Of a stretch of DNA of 64,000 nt, positions 46,291 through 57,403 are shown piece after piece. The DNA is taken from assembly GCA_021234155.1 (NCBI GenBank), contig JAJEKV010000086.1, positions 994,001 through 1,058,000 of the forward strand. The letters run 5' to 3'. This DNA comes from Isoetes taiwanensis (lineage: Eukaryota; Streptophyta; Lycopodiopsida; Isoetales; Isoetaceae). Position 1 is the stretch's first letter. Each line of letters opens with the position of its first letter. The notes below the pieces were generated by a model. It saw nothing but the letters and a program-made list of their open reading frames with translations. It ran no database searches and had not been told where the DNA came from. The position numbers and the translations under genes are program-made.

Positions 46291-47275
46291 GAGGCCGTTG
46301 CTTTGCGGATTTTGGTGGTTTGCTCTCAGGTTTCATCCTACTCTAGTCCGATTTGTTCCCCTCTTTTTCTTAACATGTAATCGGTTTATTTAGGTGTAGG
46401 GTTTAGTCCGATGGCCTCTAATCCCTTGGGGCACATCTCGAGTTTGTACTACTGTTGGTTTAGCTTTCCTGGTTGGACCCTTCGCGGTAATCGTTTTGTT
46501 TCGCTTTGCGCAACAATTATTATTGAGTGTTGGCTCTTTTGCACTTTCGTTTTTTTGTTTCTTTGGCCTCGGCTGATGCAGACCATTGCTTGAAGGGTGT
46601 CTATGCATCTTTCGCTTGAAGGGTGTCTATGCATTGTATATCCTCAAGAATTGCCTCACTACGTGGATCTTCCAAAGATAGGTCCGACATGATGCTTCAT
46701 GGTTCAAGTGACTTCATGGTTTAAGCCTATGGTATTTCTCAGTGGAGCCTCTAGCTTCTTTTCCGTGTTATTTATGATGTTTTATGTAAATATTTTACTA
46801 TGTAATTGCGGCCAATTTCTAGTCGGTGACGCAGATTCTTGTTGGAGCTTCTTCTTTTGCCTCTATTTTTTTTGTTTTGATTGATTGTTCAAGCACATAG
46901 TTTTTGATCATTGGTAATCGCTTTTAAAATTGTAATAGAGGTCTTTTAGAGATTTCAGATTTGCAATATGAGCATGTACACATCCTAGTACACATCCTAT
47001 TAAGTTTTGTTGTCGTGAACTCTTAAGTTAATGCCAGCTTTGCTTTGTTAAGACCTCGCTTTTCACGAAGTACTAAAGCTGAAGGTTTAATGTGTAGTTT
47101 CTAGGCATCTCACATTTGTTCAGGTCTGATGCAGTAGCAGTAGTGCTTTACCTTGGGCTATAGTTCCATCCCTTGTGGGAGCATAATATTTTCATTTGTG
47201 AGTTGCAAATAGCTATAGATGGAGCTATAGTGATGTTTGATTCGGGCTTTCCGCACCATTTTGTTTAGGATCTTT

Positions 47276-47410
47276 TCCATCCTCGCATCTATTACCTTAG
47301 TCATAAGCAAGCGAAGTTCGTAAATGTTTTTTACTTTCTTTTGCATCTATTACCTTAGTCATAAGCAAGCGAGTTCGTATATACCTTAGTCATAAGCAAG
47401 CGAGTTCGTG
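47276..47410 (+). repeat. Short tandem repeat, three imperfect units
   Basis: ACCTTAGTCATAAGCAAGCG occurs three times (about 47,299, 47,352, 47,381), the first two preceded by ATCTATT and followed by an AGTTCGT- or TTCGT-AAATG-like word. Confidence 0.85.
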
Positions 47411-48026
47411 TAAATGTTTTACTTTGCTGACATATTAGTCTTCATTGCTATTATTGGAACTGGGCATCGTAAGATAGCCGCCTAAGCAAGTCATGTAGTT
47501 CAACCTTTTTCTTGCCAAGATTATGGTCTAAAGTTAGTACACGGTATGGATAACGCGGTTGAAGCCTTGAGTAATCCGGTTTTTTCGGGTTGGTTGTTAC
47601 TTGAAAGCTTGGTGTTTGTTTCCTTGAGGATTGGCATTTTTCCTCGGTCATGCTTTTCCTTTATTCTATCTCTTGGCATTGTTTTGCTCCTTCATGTTTT
47701 AGATCTGATGGATATTTGGTGGGCCTACTTTCTCCTCGCTAGAGTTTAACATATCTAGAGTTAATGTATTTGTGCAACTTATTTGTAAATGCTTTGAACG
47801 GCCTTGTCTTCACCGTGTTATTTGGAGGTAATGTTTGGTTATTGCAGATGGCTATGGACTTGTAATTGGTTCATCGATGCCAAAGTCATTCCTTGCTTCA
47901 TTTCCATAAAATAATCGCCATGTTCAAGAATAATAGCTTTTGCAAGTGTGAACAACACATGATGTATTTAGAGGGATGATGTATTCAGAGTACGACATGG
48001 CAAGTACTTTTCTTGTTAGTGTAATT

Positions 48027-48339
48027 TGATGCATCAAGGTAAATGCGCTTTTTGTTGCTTGAATAGCGTGTGGTCCTAGTTATCCTGCAAAGATTTTACT
48101 TGTTTCTAGTTTATTTTTTTGATTACTATGGCAACTAGATCCCGGGGTTGAAAGTAAAACAATATTTCAGTTTTTTGTAGCCTTAGAATTTGATGCATCA
48201 AGGTAAAATGCAATTTTGTTGCTTGAATAGAATTGTGGTCCTAGTTATCCCGCAGCTGCTTTGTTTCTAGTTTATTTTTCTTGATTACTATGGCAACTAG
48301 ATCCTGATTGAAAGTAAAACAGTATTTCAGTTTTTTGTA
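48027..48339 (+). repeat. Tandem duplication of about 155 bp
   Basis: Two adjacent copies each run from TTTGATGCATCAAGGTAAA through GGTCCTAGTTATCC and GATTACTATGGCAACTAGAT to TTTCAGTTTTTTGTAGC, with small indels between them. Confidence 0.93.
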
Positions 48340-48499
48340 GCGTATCTATTTGCATATGTGTAGTATATCTCTATATCGAGTTCATTACTTTCCTTGTTCC
48401 TAGCTTCTTGAGAATGGGTAGAACTCAAGAGTCGTTGCAGATGCCTCATAATATCATTTTCTTTGGAGCATATCTTATCACATTCTCAAGATGCAGATT

Positions 48500-48680
48500 T
48501 AGAGGCTTCATAAAATAGAATCTGGTGTCTTGGAGAGTTGGGGTTGCGACATGGGCGACATTGATGGCTTCAATTTCTATGAGCCATGGACCGCTATCGC
48601 CAAACGTAAAATTGCGAAGTTCAAAACAGAAGGTTTTAATGTTTGTGCAGCCGAATTTAACAGTCCCTGCGTATATGTCG
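48500..48680 (+). other. Exon-like open segment, unidentified
   Basis: After GATTTAG the frame is open (RLHKIESGVLESWGCDMGDI, then DGFNFYEPWTAIAKRKIAKF and GFNVCAAEFNSPCVYVEF) to TTCA before GTAAGCC, a good donor site. Composition is protein-like (W, C, Y, D, E, K balanced) in a T-rich non-coding element. It may be a captured host exon. I do not recognise the family. Confidence 0.3.
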
Positions 48681-51330
48681 AATTCAGTAAGCCTACTAGT
48701 TGTCTAATGTTGTTTTGCTTGCTATTGAGTATGTTGAAAGTAATTGATATTTAAGTATGTATTGAGAGTGATTTGTACTTGAGTATTGAAAGTGATTTAG
48801 ATTTAGCTGATCTATGAAGTCTACGTTGGGCTATGGAGAACTAATTGGAAACAACATGGACATGTAGTTTTTTATTGTAGATTGTATGTTTGCACATGTA
48901 GCTAAGACCTTTTCAGTGTATTCATTCTGCCTTAAGGCATGGGGCCCTTACAATGCAAAAGCTTCAAATTTCAAGTTAGCTCTTATTTGCATTTTCTGCC
49001 TTACTGTAACATGTAACAGTATATGGCATTACCAATTATACACTTGCATGGGCCGGTTTTTAGAGAGCATTTGTATGAGCTAGATTTAAAGAGGATTAGT
49101 CAGTATTCTATTGCATAAGGTGGGTATTTTAGTTGGTTTCTTTTGCTTATATGTGGATATGACAGCGAAACTGTCTGTAAGTTATCAAGGATTTTTAGAG
49201 GGCTTTTTGCCTGTTTTCAAGCATTATACTTAATCTAGGTGTTGTGGGTTTTGCTAACGCCCAATTTATTTATTTTTCTTGAGCCATTTTGAATAGCAAA
49301 GCATGGCATATTTTTTGGTGGTACTTTGCAAAGCGATTGACAAGTTATTTAGGGTGCGTGGCAAACCAAATTGTACATTTACTTGGAATGGGTATTACAT
49401 GGTTTGCATCATCCTGGTAGCTTTCTTTGGCATATTAAGGCATCTAGTCTAGCACCGCCTTCCTAGTTTTTTGGGTTGTTTGGGCCTTGGACGTTATAAG
49501 CCTTTTAGTGAGTGGGCGCCCATGTGGCATGTTTGTTCTTAGTTCATATTGTAGGTGTATGGGTGTTTTTTACTTATTAGCATTGCTCTGCTCTAGATTG
49601 TTGTGAATGACTTGGTTTAGGGTTCTGCTAATGACTCTTGGTTTGGACCTTGCTATATTGCCAATGAAACAATTATTGGAGGTTGTGCAAAGTTGTCATA
49701 GTTAACTGGGTTTTGGTAAACTTGTTATTTTAGGGATTACAATGTGATATGACTTGCTCCATAGAGTTTGTAGATCCTTATAATTCAATCTCTAGAGCAT
49801 TGCAAATAACCATTTGCTTTAATCTATTTAAGGTTGTCGAGGTACAAGATCACTAAATTTTGTGGGGCACAGCTTTATTCAATGTGAGTGATGGTTTCAG
49901 AATGAAGGTTACTCCTTCAGAATTTATAGACATCAGTTTCTCTCTTTACAAGAGTTGGTTGGTCTAGGTAGGTTTAATTGACCTGCCTTTGGATTAAATG
50001 TTAGTTTTAGACTTTGGAAGGACCCTTGTAATGCTTTGGTTGGTTGGAACTTATGGTGTTTATTTGGATGGCTATTGAAGTTGTAGAGCTTTCGTTTCAC
50101 TAACCGCGCCATAGGTTATAAGTCATGTTCTATTCCTTGCACCTCCTTTCTTTTTTTGGAGAATAGATGTTTGAATCCATATCCCAAGTTGCCTTTTTAA
50201 GGGGAGTGATTTCGCCGCATAGGGTTTTTGTTTTCCCTCTTATGCTTGTTTTCTATCACATGTTTGGAGGGCACCAGCCTTTTGTGGTTTCTAGACCATT
50301 GGCTCCTATTTGCATTATCCTTTTGAGTCACACATTTGGGGATTGCCCTTTAGGTTTTAAACTTTGGACGATGTTTGGCGGATGTTACTGACTTTAGTTG
50401 TAGAAATGTGGTGGAAAGCTCATTTTGCGGGTTTGGATCTATAATTTGGTGAATCTCATCTTGTTGGCGACCTGGTCGGTCCCATTTGTGTGAGTCCTTT
50501 GTGTGAGTTCGGTTGCTTACTTTTGCAAACTTCTCAAGTTTTATTGTGGTGTTTTCATGCTTCCAGGTTTGCATTGTTTGATTCTCTTCTCGAATTTATG
50601 AGTTTCGGCGTTTCCATTTGAGTTTCATAGGTGTATATATTTGTTAGCTTAGGGACTATATAGTGTCATTGTTGCAATGGTTGGCTGGCATATGAGAGGC
50701 ATAATCGGATGTCTTGTGATTTATTACGATTAGGGATTGCATCTTCAAGGACCCTTGAATGAGGTGTTTACTTTGTCCATGGAGGTTTTGAAGTTGTTAA
50801 GCTCAATAGTTTGATTACTTGCTCTTGTGTCCTTGCTCATTTACATGTTAATAGAGCCGTTTCATATCCGCTTTTGGTGTTGTTAGTTGTTTAAATTTGC
50901 CTTTGCCTCATGCTCTCAATTTTGCACTCAAACTCGTGGTTCCGTCTTTCTCAAGTTTCCTTTGCATTAAGTGTGGCATAGAACCCTTCTCTTGTAGGCC
51001 TTATTTAGTTGTTTGGTTTGGGTGCTTATAAGACAACCTTCATCTTCGGGTTTTTTGCTTAGATTTGATCATCGACTTTGTTTAGCTTTAGATTTTAGAG
51101 ATGAGTCTATGTTCTTTTATGGCCCCCTATCCACGCCATCAAGGGTTGCTTAGGAGTGTTCGTATTTCCTCATCTTGTAGATGTGGTGATGTGGTCATTT
51201 GTTTGGTAGATTCTTGTACTTTTCCGCCTCTTTTTCGGGATGGTTGTTGGTTACAGGTTGGAGTTCAACTAGGCTCTAGAAGTATGATTTATCCTGCGTT
51301 TGAGATAAGCGAGGATAAATTCCGCTTCTT

Positions 51331-51416
51331 GAGGCTAGTTGATGTGTTCCCTAGAGTATTTAAGTCCATTTCCACCTCCTTTTCGCCATCACCATTCTTG
51401 AGCCTCTCCTTCTTAG
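51331..51416 (+). repeat. TATTTAA promoter-like module, copy 2
   Basis: Near-identical to 46,192-46,290 with two small indels (CCCTAGAG against CCCTCTAGAG; CTTTTCGCC against CTTTCGCC). The sequences diverge soon after CTTCTTAGGT. A 40-base word containing GGTTGGAGTTCAACTAGGCT occurs before it (about 51,257) and again at about 52,191. Confidence 0.8.
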
Positions 51417-52219
51417 GTAGGTCATTGTCCCACCCTCCCACCCTCGTTTCTTTGGGCCTTTTAGTTAAGTGTTTCCTTGTTTGGTCAAAGGCCTCATGCT
51501 TTTTATGGTTTGCCGTGGTTTGAATCCCCGGTGCAATGAATGATGGTCGCCGTACCAAGCATCGATATTTGTAATGGTCCCCTTTTCATAATTGATAGTC
51601 CTTTTTCTGGCATGCCTTTGTTTCCTAGTCTTCGCTCATTAATGAATTTGGTGTTGTTGTGATGGTCCGTGCTAGCAAGAGTTTGGCCCTCGTGCAGGCA
51701 ACGAGACAAGTTGAATCGGATGTGGTGGTGGACCTCGTGCCGAGACGGCTTGCCCTCGTGTTTGGGTTAGGGCCCTCATGCCCGGGTGGATGTCGTGACG
51801 GTGGTTTTTTGCAGGTTATGTGTCGAGGTCAATTGGCATGGTTGCATTTATCCCTCGTGATTGGTTCGCTTTTGTAGATGGATGGCCTTGTAGGCATGAG
51901 GCCTCATGGAGTTGAGTGGTTGTTCATATGAATGGATGTTTCTTCGAGTTTGATGAACTCTTATGTTGTTGGGGTCATTGTTTTGTTTAACAATGGAGTT
52001 GTAGGCTTAAAGCTTTTTTCATTATCACCTTGTAGTCCACTATACAAGTTTGTCATGGTATTTGACACTTGTACACCCAAAAGGGCATGGGCATGAGGGA
52101 TTTCGTTCAAGTGTTCTAAGAATATGATGTACATTTTCATTTTGGAATAAGAGGAGGGCTCCTATGGCTCATTCATTGGTTGTTGGTCCAGGTTGGAGTT
52201 CAACTAGGCTCTAGAATCT

Positions 52220-54700
52220 AATAGGTTAAGTCAGCCTAAAATCAAAATCTAAGCTGGAAACACCTATTAGGATGCTAAGAAAACAGGACGGACAAGATAA
52301 ATTAAAGAGCTAGTACTCACGCTATTGGCATTAAGTATCCGATCGAGAATCTCAAATTCGAGTTCCTCAAGCGACTTCTGTAAGTAGTTGGAGCAAAATA
52401 CCTTAAGGAAACAAAGATTTTAGGAACTAAATATTTATAATTAAAACAAGTTGGATAATTACCCTAGTGGAAACCCTAGAACTCCAACCTTATAAATAGA
52501 TTCCCTTAGGGTCCGACATTTGCATCCTCCTCTTAATCATCGAGCTTCGCCCGCAAGCTGGATTTTAGAGGATCGACCAGAGTCCAAGTTCTTGTTGCCA
52601 AACGTAAGGCGAGAAAGGCCAAGAAACTAAAAAAGAAATGAAGACCACAAGAGCTCTCGCCGGCGAGCAAGAGGACCACCGTGAAAGCGTGTGAAGATCA
52701 AGAACAAAATCTCGAGATGCAAGAGGAAGAGGAGCACGTTAAAGATGATCAAGACGAAATGAGCCACGTAGAAAGAGACCCATTGCCTCCGAAGAATCAA
52801 GAGGAGGAAGAGAGAAGAGAAGAAATGAAGGATGGCAGAGAGAGAGTAACTTACCCGAAAGAGGGTAGAAAAAGGCAAGGAACCGCTCCCGGATAAGGCA
52901 CCTGCAAGAAAAACTAAGAAGACACCCAGCAAGGGGATGAAGATCACCGAGAGAGAGCCGGATCAACCACCATTATCATTAGACACTGAGTCAGATGATG
53001 CTTGGGAGCTGCCTATCCGGCAAGAGCAAGGAGGAACGGGGGAAGGATCTTCAACGCAGAGAAGGGAAGAGACAAATCTGTAAGAAGAACTCGGCCCTCC
53101 ACCATATCCAGCTTGGCCCAAGTCAGGTCCCAAGACATCTGGCAGGCCTGCTCGAGATTCCTTCACCCTAAAGAAGGACATGGAGTACAAGAGAAATTGG
53201 CAGAATATAAGGTGTACATAAAAATGCATGATGCATATTCAAAGTACTACCATGAGCAATGTGGTCAAAGACACGTTTGAAGGAGGGAGGCCAACAAGAG
53301 AGAACATCCCAAGCCCCCTAAAGAAACCACAGCCACCAAAAAAAAACCTATGAGCAGGCAAGAGACTCTCGTTTCGGGAAAGGCGAGGGAGATTTGGCAT
53401 TTTCTGCAAGCGACTATGGTCTTCTAATACCTCGAAAGCAACATTTGCAAGGTTGACTCGTGAAGTCCCCGCACGAAGTTCGGGACAAGAATGAGTAAGT
53501 GTCAGTTGAGATGCTCCCTACACTAAGAAGTTAAGTGGGGCAAAAGATTGTCCAACACTTCAAAGATTCCTTGGCATGTGCTCACACATTAAAAGAGTCA
53601 TATACATGCCAAAGGACATGCTTGGCCAAGTTCATTAAGAAAGAGGACTATTAAGTCCTACAAAATTTTTGTAATATATATATTTTGATTAATATAAGTG
53701 CAAGAGTGTTAGATCAGTCTTAAATAAGTGATAACAGAGTACATCTTTGTTTTACTTAATTTAGGAAAATTGTGGTCAAACGAGCCTCCAAGATTCATGT
53801 CATGTGCTAGGAGCACAAGTGAGAATCTCCTCGACCCTATGTATGCGCGTGAGTAGTTGGACCGATCTACTTAAAACGATCTCAAATCGAGCAAACAAGG
53901 AGATTTCCGAGGGCTCTACCTCGCCAAGTAGAGGAAGAAAAATGCCCTCACTTCATCGGGTTTAGCAACATCTTGGACCTAAATAGTTCGGGCTAATACT
54001 CACGCCATGTGCCGAGCACTAATCGGAGAATTTTTTCGGGCTTGAGACACATGCCGAGTAGTAGTCCTTTGAACCTTTATAACTTGACCTAGATAGCTCC
54101 AAATCACTTGAAATTTGTTGCAATGGGGTTATTAGGACTCTCCCCATGTTTATCTCTTTTTTAGAATTACCTGTGAAAACAAACAACACCTCTCTAAAAT
54201 AGCAACACTACCCAAACCCTAGAAAAAAATTCCCACCCAAATATGTCTAACCCCTCCTTAGCGACATACACTTTTGTTCCCCACTCCAAGCTGATCTTCT
54301 GGCCCCCTAAGATGCTCATACATCTATTTGACGTCCCCGACTTTGTCGAAATCATGGCCAGCTCTGATCCTTCAGGCGGTGATGAGTACTAATGCTACTC
54401 CCATGTAGCAGAGGCAGATGTCAACTCTGTCTTCTCAGTTTTTCAACACGAGTTTGATCTATCAGCCACAATAGCAGCAACACTATACTACCATGAAGTC
54501 ATGCAAGAATCTTAAACAAAAGTAGGTCTTACATTACAAGAATTGCCTCTCTGCATAGGATTATTTGTACCTAAGGCATCCCTCCAGACAGCCCTCAGCC
54601 ATGTCCCAAACATAGCTAAATACCTGAATAACAAAATAGCTCGCATGCCAGATTACATGACTATGACTGTGAACATGAGAAGACACTTCTCCCACACGCT
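52220..54700 (+). other. Unassigned region with acidic, transposon-like coding remains
   Basis: TATAAATAG at about 52,491 follows CCTAGAACTCCAACC and could be a promoter. Downstream, open but broken frames are rich in E, K, R and P (52,681-52,896; 53,002-53,280; DTFEGGRPTRENIPSPLKKP at about 53,270-53,330). I recognise no domain. The stretch 53,640-54,700 shows only short open frames. Confidence 0.3.
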
Positions 54701-54709
54701 GCCTTAACC

Positions 54710-54882
54710 ATGTTCTTGTTCCACAAAGCGCAAACTCAATTAGGGGAACCTTCAGTCCAACCATTGGCTATAGAACCCCTTAGCTCTGCCTACAGTAGAA
54801 TCAGGATCAGGCACATGATGACCCAACAAGGGCTACCATCAGAAGAAGAGTTCATAACAATCCAGGAACGAATGGACATTAG
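54710..54882 (+). pseudogene. Unidentified repeat-family ORF (copy 2), left part
   Basis: RIRHMMTQQGLPSEEEFITI then QERMDI matches SIRQMMTQQELPSEEECIAI then QKWVCI of copy 1 (8,737-9,420). It is cut by the CACTA-like terminus at 54,883. The matching continuation lies 9 kb away at 63,918. Confidence 0.75.
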
Positions 54883-54903
54883 CACTAGAGTTGTCCCGGG
54901 AAT

Positions 54904-54929
54904 CATTTCTGGTCCATGGACCAGAAATG
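54904..54929. repeat. Perfect 26-bp palindrome near the CACTA-like terminus
   Basis: The half-site CATTTCTGGTCCA is followed directly by its reverse complement. It holds two of the subterminal GGTCCA words in opposite orientation. In CACTA elements such subterminal repeats bind the TnpA-type protein; here that is an inference. Confidence 0.9.
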
Positions 54930-55944
54930 GTCCACTATACCTCCTGCCACTTAAACCCATATATCTTACAACAGAAATTTTAATTTTAAACTATACCACC
55001 ACTATTTGAGTCTTCACTTGATTCTTAACGACCTGTGAGAATTTCATGACCACTGGATGCACCTTTATATTGGTATGATTGTTCAAACTTTGGAGAATTT
55101 GGCAGTTTTTACAGCACTCTAGAACTTCATTGTTCAATTTTCTAGCATAAAAGTTCTAAACCTTGCTAAATATGAAATTAATTGATATATTATGATAAAA
55201 CATATCGATTTGCATGTTTCCATGTTTGGCCGCTATCATTTGATATCAATTTAAGTCGCCAAACCCTATTTTTTCTTAAAAATCTTTGCATGAGGTTCAA
55301 GAATTATTTTCTCTTATTATTACAAGTTTTGACTTAATTTTTTGTGACAATGAGTCCTTAACTAGACAAGCTATAGCCCAAGGAATTTTTTAGATGTTTA
55401 TATATTATATTAGTATCATTTATTAACTAAATAAATTATTGTACGTAATTCAAAATAAAAAATATAGGTTAAAGTGCTCCAATAAACCCCATCTATAAGT
55501 CTCATAAGGATAGTAAATGATGCATTCTAATTAACTCTATATAGGAATTTACTTTATCAACATAATTATAGTATAACTAGGGTATAACCATGCATTATCT
55601 AGATCTAAACAAGATCTAATATAACAAGATGAACACAAAAGAAAGGTTCCAAAGTGCGTTGATTATACCCTTTATAGGTCTAAAACTCAACAATGATATA
55701 GGTAGTGATGGTTATTGATGAATGGAGGACAATATCTAAGTTTAGCCATGACTATAAATAAATAGGTCAAAAAGACTTTCTCAGATTGCTTTTCTAGTTT
55801 ATCTAAAATATTAACTTATTGCACTATTTTTCTCCCATAAGCCTTTTAAATGGCACAATATATGATAAAAAGTGGATATTGAGGTCCTTGGTATGGTCTT
55901 ATTAAAAAAAAAAATGAAGAAACCTTTATGACAACATATATATC

Positions 55945-57385
55945 GGCCAAGTGAAGTGGTGTTCTCATTGAGCTTTGTAAAATCGTTGAGTACAAATTGA
56001 TACCCCTACCGGAGTAGAACTTTTGAAAACTTGAAATTTTAGTGCTTCAAAACTAGACAATCATCAGAGCATGATGAGACTAAGGAATACAAGATAAAAG
56101 ATGATTTATCCGCAATGATGGTCTATGCAAATGTGAGAAAATTAGTAAATGCTTCTCATCCGAGAATAGAGGGTGATTTTTTTCGCTACTTGGTATAAGC
56201 AAAGGTAAGAACTGCTGACCGCTTCCCATCGGATACAAAACCCTTATGACAAAGGGCCACCAACGCTCCAAGATCAAGCTACTAGCATACATCCTGCCAA
56301 GAAAAGAGTTGAAATACAACGTGATGGGCCGGACAACGGAAAGCAAGCCGCAAGAAAGAACCCGCAATGGAAAGAATGCAAAGGAGAATGACATGTTAGA
56401 AAGTTAGGAGCTTCAAGCTGGACACGTGCAAAGCAAAATATCAAAAATATAATAGCACTTTCCGGGAGGCTCCAGGCCACGCCGAGGGAAGAAACAATGA
56501 CCGACCAATGAAAGGAACCATCACGAAAAAAAACCATCGGGAAAAAGAAAAACCATCCGATTAGGCCTTTTCGGAGGCTACGATTACCCTTGAGAGGAAA
56601 TGAATAACAAGATTGTCCGGAGGCTATGACACACCGCAGCGAGAAAAAAGAAACTATCGCATAAAGTTGACGACACCGGAACCACAACATAGACGGATCC
56701 ACACGGTACCGTGGAAATGAATAATAAATATTGTGAGAGAAAATGAACAAGAAATTAAGTCACAGAGGCTATAGCCATCTTTGAGAAAAGAATGAAATGA
56801 TAAGAAATGATAAGAAGTCGGAGGAGCTCTGAGACCAATCGAGAAAAAATGGAAATAAAAATATATATATCCTCAAAGAAGAAAGAAAGCACGGAGGATA
56901 TCGAGGGTCGCAGCGACCGAAAAGTCTGTAAGATTTGACAGACTCGAGAAGAACGAGATAATGAGTAGGCCTCCCACCGAGGCTAAAAAGTGCCACATCC
57001 GTAAAACCCGATGAATAAGGACATATGCACTATCAAAAACATCAAAGGAAACCATGGAAGATCGAGGAGGCTTGAGAGAGACCGAAAAATATGGAAACAT
57101 AGACAAAGATGGTCAACGGACAAAAAAGGAAATGGAATAGAAAGGGGTAAATGAGAAAACAAAACGCCGGATAAGGTCAGATGTAGACAAACCATCAAGG
57201 GAGGAGGGTGAGGGAAACGGTAGGATAGAGAAGAAGCGTGTAAAAACTAGGGCTCAAGAGAACGCCTGATGACCTGAAAAAATGAAAAATCTTTGAATAA
57301 ATAGGAGTCCGAAGGCGTCCCCATCCAAGGAATGTCGGTTCTATTGCTATCGCGAATAGAACCGTGGCATTCCTAGGATGGATCC
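55945..57385 (-). mobile_element. 1,441-bp insertion flanked by 18-bp direct repeats
   Basis: TATGACAACATATATATC occurs exactly at 55,927-55,944 and 57,386-57,403, bracketing this segment. On the minus strand it begins with the hairpin and promoter-like module (57,372-57,210) also found at 62,497-62,345. It then continues as T/C-rich DNA with repeated TAGCCTCYG words (about 56,769, 56,622, 56,573). No protein of known family is encoded; the open minus-strand frames are a by-product of pyrimidine-rich composition. The long direct repeats look like a target-site duplication made by retroposition. Confidence 0.6.
57330..57372. promoter_or_regulatory. Conserved hairpin, copy in the 1.44-kb insertion
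   Basis: GGTTCTATT (57,337-57,345) pairs with AATAGAACC (57,355-57,363). The outer arms GAATGTC and GTGGCATTC extend the stem with a two-base bulge. The same hairpin lies at 62,459-62,495. On the minus strand both copies stand just upstream of the TATTTATT box. Confidence 0.75.
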
Positions 57386-57403
57386 TATGACAACATATAT
57401 ATC

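Larger units (their letters stand above)
46291..51330 (+). mobile_element. T-rich non-coding element of about 5.1 kb (family member 1)
   Basis: Between the two modules at 46,192 and 51,331 the plus strand is strongly T/G-rich and has no long open frame matching a transposon protein. It contains internal tandem duplications (46,588-46,640; 47,276-47,410; 48,027-48,339) and one exon-like segment (48,500-48,680). The arrangement resembles a large retrotransposon derivative (long repeats, non-coding interior), but LTR ends, primer-binding site and target duplication were not found. Confidence 0.45.
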
